18,356 nucleotides of DNA. Source: Porticoccaceae bacterium. Its GTDB lineage: Bacteria; Pseudomonadota; Gammaproteobacteria; Pseudomonadales; Porticoccaceae. A program made the translations under genes and the position numbers. Each line of letters starts with the position of its first letter. Within the stretch, counting starts at the first letter, position 1. The notes under the pieces were generated by a model. That model was not told where the DNA came from and made no database searches. It was given only the letters and a program-made list of their open reading frames with translations. The stretch lies in contig JAHRWI010000081.1 of assembly GCA_019090225.1 (NCBI GenBank), forward strand, positions 1 through 18,356. The letters run 5' to 3'. Positions 1 through 6,843 of the stretch are shown in pieces.

Positions 1-2215
1 CCAGAGAGTCGATGGGCAGAATGCCCTGGCTCCATAGCGAGCCGTCGAAGCTTTGGTAGCTGCCGCGCTCTGCTGCTAATTCGGAAGAGGCTTCAATAGC
101 GTAGTAGCTGATGGCTTCCATAGAGCGGTCGGCAAATTCGACAGCGGCATCGGAGGCGTAGGGCACTTTGATTTGATAGAGAGCGTCCTGGAAACCCATT
201 AAGCCCAGCCCGACGGGGCGATGACGCATATTGGATTGGCGCGCGGTATCGACGGAGTAGTAGTTAATGTCGATGACGTTATCGAGCATGCGCACGGCGG
301 TACGGACGGTCTTGCGCAGTTTGGTGGTATCGAGCTGGCCCTGCTCATCAATATGTTGGGCAAGGTTCACGGAACCCAGGTTGCACACGGCGATTTCTTC
401 ATTAGCTTTGGTGTTCAGGGTGATTTCTGTACACAGGTTGGATGAATGCACCACGCCGACGTGCTGCTGGGGCGAGCGTACATTGCAGGGGTCTTTAAAG
501 GTCATCCAGGGGTGGCCGGTTTCAAACAGCATGCCGAGCATTTTGCGCCACAGTTCCTGAGCGGGCAGGGTTTTGAATAGTTTGATCTCGCCAGCCAGAG
601 TCATGGCTTCGTATTCGTTGTAGCGTTGCTCAAAGGCCGCGCCGTAGAGGTCGTGGAGATCCGGGGTGTCGTTGGGCGAGAACAGTGTCCAGCTGCCATC
701 TTCAAAGACTCGCTTCATAAACAGGTCGGGAATCCAGTTGGCGCTGTTCATGTCGTGAGTGCGACGGCGGTCATCGCCAGTGTTCTTGCGCAGCTCGATA
801 AACTCTTCGATATCGATGTGCCAGGTTTCGAGGTAGGCGCAGACCGCGCCCTTGCGCTTACCGCCCTGGTTGACTGCGACGGCGGTGTCATTGACCACTT
901 TGAGGAAGGGCACTACGCCCTGGGATTTGCCGTTGGTGCCTTTAATATAAGCGCCGAGGCCGCGCACGGGGGTCCAGTCATTGCCCAGGCCGCCGGCCCA
1001 TTTGGAGAGCATGGCGTTGTCCTGAATGGCACCGTAAATACCTTCTAGGTTATCGGGCACAGTGGTCAGGTAGCAGCTCGATAATTGTGGGCGCAGGGTG
1101 CCAGCATTAAATAGCGTTGGCGTTGAGCTCATGTAGTCGAAGGAGGAGAGCAGGTTGTAAAACTCGATGGCCCGGTCTTCGCGGTTTTCTTCCTGCGCGG
1201 CAAGACCCATGGCGACGCGCATAAAGAAGCATTGGGGCAGCTCGAAGCGGGTCTCGTCGCTGTGAATAAAGTAGCGGTCATAGAGGGTTTGCAGGCCCAG
1301 GTAGGTGAACTGCAAATCGCGGTCAGCATTGATGGCCTGACCCATTTTATCGAGGTCATATTCAGCTAGCTCGGGTGCGATTAGCTCTAATTCAATACCT
1401 TTGTTGATATAGGCTTTGAGTGTGCTGGGATAAAGCCCGGTCATTTCTTCCTGAGTGGCCTGGGTGGCGACTTCGAGAAAAGTCAGGGCTTCGCTGCGTA
1501 GACCATCCATTAACAAACGGGCGGTGGCGTAGGTGTAGTTGGGTTCCTGCTCGACCAGGGTGCGTGCGGTGATAACCAGGGCGGTATTAACGTCGCTGAT
1601 CGATACGCCATCGTAGAGATTGCGCAGGGCTTCGCTCAGGATAGCGTGAGTCTCGACTTCTTTAAGACCCGCGCAGGCTTCGCTGACAACGGTTTCGAGT
1701 CGTGCCATGTCGAGCGGCTTAACGCTGCCGTCGAGGTGGGTGACCGTTATGCTGGACTCGTAGCTTGTGCCGCCTTCATTTGGGGCGGGGACTTCGCTTT
1801 GTTGTGCGCCGCGTTCGCTGGCCCGCTGTTCTCGATAGATCACATAGGAGCGAGCAATTTTTTGTTCACTGCTGCGCATTAATGCCAGCTCGACCTGATC
1901 CTGAATATCTTCGATATGCACAGTGCCACCGGAGGGCATACGCCGTTTAAACGTCGCTGTTACCTGGGCGTTGAGTTCATTGACGGTGGTGTGGATGCGC
2001 CCGGAGGCTGCCGCAGCAGCGCCTTCGACAGCCAGAAAAGCCTTGGTGATAGCCACTGCGATTTTAGTGTCGTCATAGGGCACGACAGTACCATTACGCT
2101 TGATCACTTTCAGTTGTCCGGGGGCTGTGGCCAGTACGGAGGTGGTCACGGGTGCGCTGGCAACGGGTACGGAGCTGGCGGTTTTTTCGGATGATACAGA
2201 GGGTGTGACGTCCAT
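1..2215 (-). CDS. nrdA: Class Ia ribonucleoside-diphosphate reductase alpha subunit (3' end beyond window)
   Basis: Catalytic large subunit of aerobic ribonucleotide reductase, which reduces ribonucleoside diphosphates to deoxy forms for DNA synthesis together with the radical-bearing NrdB; cytosolic. I translated the minus strand from the ATG at 2215 and it stays open to the window edge (738 codons). Residues about 35-135 form an ATP-cone, and about 155-240 form a second one that aligns with the N-terminus of E. coli NrdA. The protein therefore carries roughly 156 extra N-terminal residues, as in Pseudomonas NrdA. Catalytic residues are present: C381 in SSCYL (E. coli C225), N593, C595 and E597 in NLCTE (E. 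coli N437, C439, E441), and C611 (E. coli C462). The C-terminal radical-transfer tyrosines and the swinging-arm cysteines lie outside the window. An AAGG ribosome site sits 9 nt before the ATG. nrdB is expected to follow on the left. Identity is near certain; only the truncated end is unseen. Confidence 0.96.
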   Translation of the reverse strand, partial: MDVTPSVSSEKTASSVPVASAPVTTSVLATAPGQLKVIKRNGTVVPYDDTKIAVAITKAFLAVEGAAAAASGRIHTTVNELNAQVTATFKRRMPSGGTVHIEDIQDQVELALMRSSEQKIARSYVIYREQRASERGAQQSEVPAPNEGGTSYESSITVTHLDGSVKPLDMARLETVVSEACAGLKEVETHAILSEALRNLYDGVSISDVNTALVITARTLVEQEPNYTYATARLLMDGLRSEALTFLEVATQATQEEMTGLYPSTLKAYINKGIELELIAPELAEYDLDKMGQAINADRDLQFTYLGLQTLYDRYFIHSDETRFELPQCFFMRVAMGLAAQEENREDRAIEFYNLLSSFDYMSSTPTLFNAGTLRPQLSSCYLTTVPDNLEGIYGAIQDNAMLSKWAGGLGNDWTPVRGLGAYIKGTNGKSQGVVPFLKVVNDTAVAVNQGGKRKGAVCAYLETWHIDIEEFIELRKNTGDDRRRTHDMNSANWIPDLFMKRVFEDGSWTLFSPNDTPDLHDLYGAAFEQRYNEYEAMTLAGEIKLFKTLPAQELWRKMLGMLFETGHPWMTFKDPCNVRSPQQHVGVVHSSNLCTEITLNTKANEEIAVCNLGSVNLAQHIDEQGQLDTTKLRKTVRTAVRMLDNVIDINYYSVDTARQSNMRHRPVGLGLMGFQDALYQIKVPYASDAAVEFADRSMEAISYYAIEASSELAAERGSYQSFDGSLWSQGILPIDSL

Positions 2216-2449
2216 TTATTTATACCTTGCTTGGGTGCTTGTTGTTTTTGAGACTGCTATGGCTAATTGGATTGGCTATTAATTTCTGACAGTTAATGCC
2301 TGGCTGCCAGTATTTGATCGGGTTTTCCTTACATTTCCGCATTTTTGTCTGACTTGATAGAACTCAGTTATTGGGTTTTGCTTTAAGAGCTTTGGATTTA
2401 GGTGCTGTGATTCCATATTTTTATTTTTTAGTTGCGATGCTTAGCTAAG

Positions 2450-2476
2450 TTGCAGGTCGGTTTGCAGGTCGGTTTG
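2450..2476. repeat. 12-bp tandem duplication
   Basis: The unit TTGCAGGTCGGT occurs at 2450-2461 and again at 2462-2473 without mismatch, followed by the first three bases of a third copy. It lies in the nrdA upstream region (presumed leader on the minus strand). No function is evident; it looks like a recent slippage duplication. Confidence 0.75.
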
Positions 2477-2693
2477 TTAGCCACGTTAGTTAGTCAATAA
2501 TTCCATATTCATGCTGTGTGCTATTTGCTGTGCTCCAGGATCAACCCCAGGGCTAATTTGGTGCGATTTTCGATGCGATTTTTGGTGCATGCATGCGATT
2601 CTATATGTGCGGAGTTATCACGGATAATCGCGGATAGGGTGGAGCCACAAAAATCACCTGATCGTATCGAATATAGGACTCTGCAAAACCAAA

Positions 2694-2741
2694 ACACAAG
2701 ATAAAGGGCTTTATTGACAAACGCAACACAAGATATATGAA
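2694..2741 (-). promoter_or_regulatory. Candidate nrdA promoter with two NrdR-box-like sites
   Basis: On the minus strand the word ATATCTTGTGT or TTATCTTGTGT occurs twice, ending at 2726 and 2694, exactly 32 bp apart. It matches the right half of the NrdR box consensus acaCwAtATaTwGtgt; the left halves are poor (about 11-12 of 16 positions agree per box). NrdR boxes in RNR promoters typically occur as pairs three helical turns apart, as here. A possible promoter overlaps them: -35 TTGCGT (2726-2721), 17 bp spacer, -10 TATCTT (2703-2698). The implied leader to the nrdA ATG is long, about 475 nt, which lowers confidence. Confidence 0.35.
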
Positions 2742-2936
2742 AAATGGTGTTATCGCGACAAAATTATTCGGAAACAGGATGTGCCCGGCCGATGCTTAAT
2801 TAGCGATTGGGCTTGCCCATTCTGAAGGGCCTTATGTGGTATCGGGCTTGCTGCGTAAGCAAGTACTTTCTAAGATTAATCGAGAGTCAGCCATACCTCT
2901 TTTTAGAAGTATTTAGCCTTACTCAAGATTTATTGT

Positions 2937-3240
2937 TTAAGATTTTCGAAAGGTCTTTTCTCTGGCGAAATGGGCGAAAGTTGGCAGCTGCTCGAGGATG
3001 CTTTTGACGAGCTTTTCAGGTGCAAGAATATTCATTTTTATCTAGTACCGTTTACTCCAGCCGACTTGATGAAAGATGGTGTCTTTTTTCATCGCTTTGA
3101 TAATTGCTTTGGCGACAGCCTCGGGTTTGTTGAGGGGGCGTTTTAGGGCGCTGCTTAGGTTCGGTGTTAAATTCGGTGAGGAGCTTATTGTCTGCCCAGG
3201 GGGGAGATTAATCGAGCAGAGGTTACATACCTGAAATAAA
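2937..3240 (-). pseudogene. Remnant of a short-chain dehydrogenase/reductase C-terminus
   Basis: Reading the minus strand in one frame down from about 3240 gives a segment with a proline-glycine-rich stretch (PPGQT), then RPLNKPEAVAKAIIKAM, then VGWSKRY and a TAG stop at 3044-3042. The same frame continues past the stop with NILAPEKLVKSILEQLP and stays open to a TAA at 2939-2937. The order P-E-x-V-A-K-A-I, a GW motif, then a helix ending in K/EQLP resembles the C-terminal tail of SDR family oxidoreductases. The in-frame stop sits where the family normally reads on. No Rossmann fold, catalytic Tyr-x-x-x-Lys or start codon remains upstream, because argF begins at once. I infer a decayed gene whose 5' part was deleted. 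Family assignment is from memory of the C-terminal pattern and is moderate only. Confidence 0.42.
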
Positions 3241-3254
3241 AGAAACTCTAAGAC

Positions 3255-4178
3255 TTACGCCTGGGTATTAAGTAAATACAGCATCAGGGCTTTTTGTGCG
3301 TGGAGGCGATTTTCGGCTTCATCCCAGACCACCGAATAGCGGGGGTCTTCGAGTAGCTCGGCGCTGACTTCGAGGCCTCGATAGGCGGGTAGGCAGTGCA
3401 TAAATAAGGCTTCCTGATCAGCCAGAGCCATGAGCTCGTGATTGACCTGGAATCCAGCAAAAGCCAGTTGGCGGTTTTTCTTTTCTTCTTCCTGACCCAT
3501 GGAGGCCCAGGTGTCGGTGACTACCAGGTGAGCGCCGTCGACGGCTTGCTGTGCTTGGTTACAAATAACAATTCGGTCTGCATGGCTCGATAAGAGCTCG
3601 GTATTGGGTTGGTAGCCCTCGGGGCAAGCGATACGCAGTTTAAAATCAAACTGTGCGGCTGCCTTAATATAGGACTGGCACATATTGTTGCCGTCGCCCA
3701 CCCAGGCGACGGTTTTACCAGCAATATCACCCCGATGTTCCACATAAGTTTGTATATCAGCCAGGAGCTGGCAGGGATGATAATCCTCCGTCAGGGCGTT
3801 TATCACCGGCACGCTGGAGTGCTGAGCAAAGGTTTCGATGCGCTCGTGGGCGAAGGTGCGCACCATAATCAGGTCGACCATTCGAGACAGTACCCGGGCG
3901 GTATCTTCGATGGGTTCGCCGCGGCCCAACTGGGTGTCATTGGGCGATAGAAAAATAGCATCACCGCCGAGCTGGGCCATACCCGCTTCGAAGGAAACCC
4001 GGGTCCGGGTCGAAGCTTTCTCGAAAATCATGCCCAGGACTTTGCCTTGCATGGGTCTGGCAGCAGCATTGCTGGTGTTATTTTTGAGGGCTTTTTTGAG
4101 ACGAATGGCATCGGCTATCAGGGACTTAAGCGTGTCGCCAGATAAATCAGAGAGGGTCAGAAAATGTTGGACGGACAT
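3255..4178 (-). CDS. argF: Ornithine carbamoyltransferase, anabolic
   Basis: Transfers the carbamoyl group of carbamoyl phosphate to ornithine, making citrulline in arginine biosynthesis; cytosolic. The 307-residue length is normal for the anabolic enzyme. The carbamoyl-phosphate loop STRTR is at residues 56-60, HPCQ at 134-137, the ornithine-binding D-x-W-x-S-M-G segment at 222-228, and the HCLP motif with the active-site cysteine at 261-264. The ATG is 3 nt after the argD stop, and a GAGGG ribosome site lies inside the last argD codons, so the two genes are almost certainly co-transcribed and translationally coupled. No convincing terminator hairpin follows the stop. With argD and the nearby argG the window carries three arginine genes. 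Pairing with argD favours the biosynthetic rather than the catabolic (arcB) role. Confidence 0.96.
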   Translation of the reverse strand: MSVQHFLTLSDLSGDTLKSLIADAIRLKKALKNNTSNAAARPMQGKVLGMIFEKASTRTRVSFEAGMAQLGGDAIFLSPNDTQLGRGEPIEDTARVLSRMVDLIMVRTFAHERIETFAQHSSVPVINALTEDYHPCQLLADIQTYVEHRGDIAGKTVAWVGDGNNMCQSYIKAAAQFDFKLRIACPEGYQPNTELLSSHADRIVICNQAQQAVDGAHLVVTDTWASMGQEEEKKNRQLAFAGFQVNHELMALADQEALFMHCLPAYRGLEVSAELLEDPRYSVVWDEAENRLHAQKALMLYLLNTQA

Positions 4179-4181
4179 ACG

Positions 4182-5363
4182 TTAGCCCTCGGCTGAGAAC
4201 GCCTTGATCAGAGGCACCAGAATTTGCACCAGTTGTTCTGCTTGAGCATCGCTAAAGGTCAGTGGCGGCAATAAACGGATAACATTGTCTGCTGTAACAT
4301 TGATTAGTAAACCCGCGTCAGCTGCCTGGCCAACCAGGTCAGCGCAGGGCAAAGTCAGCTCGATACCCATCATCAAACCTCTGCCGCGAACGTCTTTGAC
4401 GATATCGCAGTCGGTCAGCGCCAGTGTAAATTGCTCTAATAAGCTGGCACCTAATGTAGCGGCGCGCTCGCAAAGTTTATCTTGCTCAATGGTGGTTAGG
4501 GTGGCTACCGCCGCCGCACAGGCCACGGGGTTGCCGCCGAAAGTGGAGCCGTGATTGCCCGGCTTCATCAATTCAGAGGCCGGGCCTCTGGCCAGGCAAG
4601 CGCCAATGGGCATACCGTTGCCCAGACCTTTAGCAATGGTGACTACATCGGGGTAGATACCGTGTTGCTGGTAGTGGAAAAAACTACCGGTACGACCGTT
4701 TGCGGTCTGGATCTCATCGAGAATGAGCAGCCAGTCATTAGCGTCGCAAAGCGTTCTTAGTTGTTTGAGGTAATCATCAGCGGGAATACGAATGCCGCCC
4801 TCACCCTGGATGGGTTCGACCATCACGGCGACAATACTCTGGTTATTGGCAGCAATGGTTTGTATGGCTTCAATATCATCGAACGGTGCTCTCGCAAAGC
4901 CACGTACCAGGGGTTCAAAACCGGCGTGAACCTTGCGGTTCCCGGTCGCGGTCAATGTTGCCAGGGTGCGACCGTGGAAGGAGTTTTCCATGACGATAAT
5001 GGTCGGAATATCTATGTTTTTAGCATGGCCGTGCAAGCGAGCCAGCTTGATGGCAGCCTCGTTGGCCTCAGCGCCGGAGTTGCCGAAGAACATATTGCTC
5101 ATGCCGGAGGCAGCTTTTAATGCCTCAGCAAGCTCTTCCTGGGCAGGGATGTTATAGAGGTTGGAGCAATGTACCAGTGTGCTGGATTGATCGTGAATAG
5201 CTGCGGTGACCGCCGGGTGGGCATGGCCGAGTCCGCATACGGCGATACCTGCCAGGGCATCGAGATAACGTTTGCCCTGGTCATCCCAAACCCAGGCGCC
5301 TTCGCCTTTAACAAGGCTTAGACCACGTTGTCCGTAATTGTTCATCAGTGCGTCGCTGGTCAT
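4182..5363 (-). CDS. argD: Acetylornithine aminotransferase
   Basis: PLP-dependent class III aminotransferase that converts N-acetylglutamate semialdehyde and glutamate to N-acetylornithine and 2-oxoglutarate in arginine synthesis. Such enzymes often also serve as succinyldiaminopimelate aminotransferase in lysine synthesis. With the ATG at 5363 it has 393 residues. FGNSGAEANE at 93-102 binds the PLP phosphate, FHGRT is near 129-133, LDEIQ with the PLP-ring aspartate D216 follows, and the Schiff-base lysine is K245 in TIAKG. The loop after DEIQ reads TANGRTG where TG-x-GRTG is usual, a minor change. The frame is also open to a GTG at 5381, giving six more residues. I prefer 5363 because family proteins start shortly before the LMNNYGQR-like segment, although a GGA lies before the GTG. 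It is the first gene of the argDF operon, and its leader contains two hairpins described separately. Confidence 0.95.
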   Translation of the reverse strand: MTSDALMNNYGQRGLSLVKGEGAWVWDDQGKRYLDALAGIAVCGLGHAHPAVTAAIHDQSSTLVHCSNLYNIPAQEELAEALKAASGMSNMFFGNSGAEANEAAIKLARLHGHAKNIDIPTIIVMENSFHGRTLATLTATGNRKVHAGFEPLVRGFARAPFDDIEAIQTIAANNQSIVAVMVEPIQGEGGIRIPADDYLKQLRTLCDANDWLLILDEIQTANGRTGSFFHYQQHGIYPDVVTIAKGLGNGMPIGACLARGPASELMKPGNHGSTFGGNPVACAAAVATLTTIEQDKLCERAATLGASLLEQFTLALTDCDIVKDVRGRGLMMGIELTLPCADLVGQAADAGLLINVTADNVIRLLPPLTFSDAQAEQLVQILVPLIKAFSAEG

Positions 5364-5374
5364 TTTGTCTGCCT

Positions 5375-5416
5375 GGTCCACTTTAGTCCGTAGTGAAAAG
5401 ACTAAAAGTGCCGACC
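5375..5416 (-). promoter_or_regulatory. Inverted repeat over the argD start region
   Basis: On the minus strand CACTTTTAGTC (5410-5400) is followed after an 11-nt loop by GACTAAAGTG (5388-5379). They pair over 10 bp with one bulged T. Flanking GGTC (5416-5413) and GACC (5378-5375) extend the stem past a two-base bulge. The 3' arm contains the possible GTG start of argD, and the stem ends 11 nt before the ATG at 5363. Such a structure could mask the ribosome site, but no ligand or competing fold is apparent. Confidence 0.5.
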
Positions 5417-5423
5417 CAAAAAT

Positions 5424-5446
5424 AAAAAAAGCAGCTATATGCTGCC
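5424..5446 (-). terminator. Terminator-like hairpin in the argD leader
   Basis: The minus strand reads GGCAGC-ATATA-GCTGC followed directly by seven T, an A and five T (5446-5419). The stem is five GC-rich pairs plus a G-U wobble. The U-tract lies on the correct side only for minus-strand transcription, and the only minus-strand gene to be read here is argD itself. It may be an attenuator upstream of argDF. The short stem makes termination efficiency uncertain. Confidence 0.45.
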
Positions 5447-5462
5447 GAGAAAAGGCGGGAAT

Positions 5463-5489
5463 TTTATAGGTAAAGAACTAGGTTTACAA
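5463..5489 (-). promoter_or_regulatory. Candidate argD promoter
   Basis: The minus strand carries TTGTAA (5489-5484) and TATAAA (5468-5463) separated by 15 bp, somewhat short of the optimal 17. A start near 5456 would place the terminator-like hairpin at the very beginning of the transcript. No clear ArgR operator was recognised. This is a pattern match only. Confidence 0.3.
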
Positions 5490-5559
5490 TGGATTTAAGT
5501 GCTTAGTAATTAAGTACCACGGTTGATATAAAGAGTGACTTTTAGCAACTTTTACTACT

Positions 5560-5587
5560 TTGCCTCGGGCGCTTAAATAGGTAGAAT
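5560..5587 (+). promoter_or_regulatory. Candidate grxD promoter
   Basis: TTGCCT (5560-5565) and TAGAAT (5582-5587) are separated by 16 bp and lie about 35 bp upstream of the grxD ribosome site, a plausible sigma-70 promoter. Confidence is limited because the region is AT-rich. Confidence 0.4.
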
Positions 5588-5627
5588 ACCCCACTATATT
5601 GATCAACTATTATTGAGGTGCTTTATT

Positions 5628-5969
5628 ATGGACGTCATCGAAACCATACGGGATCAAATTGAGAGCAATCCGGTCATTCTTTATATGAAAGGCTCGCCCA
5701 ATCAACCACAGTGTGGATTTTCTGCCAGTGCGGTGAAGGCGCTGATGGCTTGCGGAGAGCGCTTTGCCTATGTCGACATACTCAGTAATCCAGAAATTCG
5801 CTCGACTTTGCCCGAGTACGCTAACTGGCCGACCTTTCCTCAACTATGGGTTAAGGGTGAACTGATGGGTGGCGGTGACATTATTACTGAGATGTCAGAA
5901 AGCGGTGAGCTGGAGACGGTAGTAAAAGCAGCTGCGGTATCTGAAGATAGCGAGTCTACGTCAGAGTAG
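5628..5969 (+). CDS. grxD: Monothiol glutaredoxin, Grx4 family
   Basis: Small cytosolic CGFS-type glutaredoxin that carries or transfers [2Fe-2S] clusters, often with BolA proteins, rather than acting as a general disulfide reductase. The protein has 113 residues. The CGFS active site is at residues 29-32, preceded by K-G-S/T-P, the cis-proline segment WPTFPQLW is at 67-74, and the glutathione-binding GGGDI at 81-85. The ATG at 5628 is chosen over the in-frame TTG at 5613 because GAGGTG (5615-5620) is correctly spaced 7 nt before it, and because family proteins begin close to this D-V-I-E-x-I helix. The last dozen residues are acidic and serine-rich. It is a single-gene unit diverging from argD and closed by a strong terminator. 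Confidence 0.95.
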   Translation: MDVIETIRDQIESNPVILYMKGSPNQPQCGFSASAVKALMACGERFAYVDILSNPEIRSTLPEYANWPTFPQLWVKGELMGGGDIITEMSESGELETVVKAAAVSEDSESTSE

Positions 5970-5981
5970 TAAACCCAGATT

Positions 5982-6010
5982 AAAAAAAGCGGGCAATGCC
6001 CGCTTTTTTT
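5982..6010. terminator. Bidirectional Rho-independent terminator after grxD
   Basis: Seven A, then GCGGGC (5989-5994), loop AAT, GCCCGC (5998-6003), then seven T. The A and T tracts make it work on both strands: it ends grxD transcription 13 bp after the stop, and could also stop minus-strand read-through from rnt. Confidence 0.92.
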
Positions 6011-6025
6011 GTGCCTGTTGCTTTA

Positions 6026-6061
6026 TTAAGCGCTTGGTTAAGCGCTTGGTTAAGAGCTTGG
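6026..6061. repeat. Three tandem 12-bp repeats
   Basis: TTAAGCGCTTGG occurs at 6026-6037 and 6038-6049, and with one change (TTAAGAGCTTGG) at 6050-6061. Each contains the palindrome AAGCGCTT. Further right, TTAGCTATGGGC (6070-6081) and CTGGCTATGAGC (6082-6093) look like a second diverged 12-bp pair. They lie between the grxD terminator and the rnt 3' end. No function is known to me. Confidence 0.8.
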
Positions 6062-6169
6062 CCCCTGACTTAGCTATGGGCCTGGCTATGAGCTTGAGTC
6101 TTAAGCTAAATCATTAAGTGCTTAACCAGCTGAATAACGGGGTGAATAAGACGCCAGACCTAATCGTCG

Positions 6170-6829
6170 TTAATCCAGCTCCGGTGGCTGCCAGCCGCCC
6201 AAGGCCTGCCATCGATTAACAATATTGCAGAATAACAGGGCGGTGCGCTTGGCATCGTAAAGGGCGCTGTGGGCCTTGGCATTGTTAAAGGGAATTTCAG
6301 CCGCCAGGCAGGCTTTGGCTAACACGGTTTGTCCGTAGGCCAGGCCGCCGAGTGTTGCTGTGTCAAAGCAGGAAAAGGGGTGGAAGGGATTGCGTTTTAT
6401 ATCATTGCGCGCCACGGCGGCATTGATAAAGCCCAGATCAAAGTGGGCATTGTGGGCCACCATAACGGCACGATTGCAATCGTTGGCCCTGATGCTGCGC
6501 CGTACCAGCTGAAAAATTTCGTGCAGGGCTTTGGCTTCAGGCAGGGCTTCACGGGATGGATCATCGGGGTCGATGCCAGTGAATTCCAGGGCGGCCTGTT
6601 CGCAGTTGGTATCGGGATGGACTTCGACGTTATGGGCCAGGGTCTCAGTGATCACCAGTTGGCCCTCGTCATCCATGCCTAGAATAACGGCCGCGACTTC
6701 CAGTAAGGCATTATTTTGAGCGTCAAAACCGCCGGTTTCGACATCGATAACCACGGGTAGGAAGCCACGGAAGCGATCTGCCATGGGTGACTCGTCATCA
6801 CTTCTGAGAATAGATTCCGGCCTGGTCAT
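6170..6829 (-). CDS. rnt: Ribonuclease T
   Basis: 3'-5' exoribonuclease of the DEDDh superfamily that trims the CCA-end of tRNA during turnover and matures the 3' ends of 5S and 23S rRNA and other stable RNAs; homodimeric, cytosolic. The protein has 219 residues. FRGFLPVVIDVETGG at 20-34 supplies D29 and E31. D131 is in AHFDLGF, H187 in KAHSALYD, and D192 follows. All five sit exactly six residues after the E. coli RNase T counterparts as I recall them (D23, E25, D125, H181, D186). The ATG at 6829 follows the pyrC stop by 14 nt, so the two form an operon; no strong ribosome site precedes it. A second methionine at residue 16 (6784), just before the conserved DRFRGFLP, is a possible alternative start. 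Confidence 0.95.
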   Translation of the reverse strand: MTRPESILRSDDESPMADRFRGFLPVVIDVETGGFDAQNNALLEVAAVILGMDDEGQLVITETLAHNVEVHPDTNCEQAALEFTGIDPDDPSREALPEAKALHEIFQLVRRSIRANDCNRAVMVAHNAHFDLGFINAAVARNDIKRNPFHPFSCFDTATLGGLAYGQTVLAKACLAAEIPFNNAKAHSALYDAKRTALLFCNIVNRWQALGGWQPPELD

Positions 6830-6843
6830 TTGCTAGGTGTCAC

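Larger units (their letters stand above)
2216..3254. other. 1.04 kb region without an intact gene between nrdA and argF
   Basis: The few open frames here (for example 2807-3007 plus) have no recognisable protein family and atypical composition. I see three things. There is a pair of NrdR-box-like half sites overlapping a possible nrdA promoter at 2694-2741. A 12-bp unit (TTGCAGGTCGGT) is tandemly duplicated at 2450-2473. A degraded short-chain dehydrogenase C-terminus lies on the minus strand at about 2937-3240. The stretch 2480-2690 has small words repeated (GCGATTTT, GCATGC) and a TTATC-ACG-GATAA palindrome, none of which I can assign. No tRNA, known riboswitch or mobile element was recognised. 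Confidence 0.7.

Noticed and set aside
221..1048. Plus-strand open frames of up to 140 codons opposite nrdA
   Set aside because: They are antisense shadows of the conserved nrdA frame; their translations show no protein family.
2617..2629. TTATC-ACG-GATAA palindrome as a DnaA box upstream of nrdA
   Set aside because: It shares only about six of nine bases with TTATCCACA and has no clustered partners.
2714..2741. Plus-strand promoter-like pair TTGACA (2714-2719) and TATGAA (2736-2741), 16 bp apart
   Set aside because: No plausible plus-strand gene lies downstream before argF, and the same bases are better explained by the paired minus-strand NrdR-like sites.
2807..3007. Open frame of 66 codons on the plus strand in the nrdA-argF gap
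   Set aside because: No recognisable family or ribosome site, composition unlike its neighbours, and it overlaps the minus-strand SDR-like remnant, which explains the DNA better.
6026..6061. Tandem 12-bp repeats as a CRISPR array
   Set aside because: The units are too short and directly adjacent with no spacers, and no cas genes are present.
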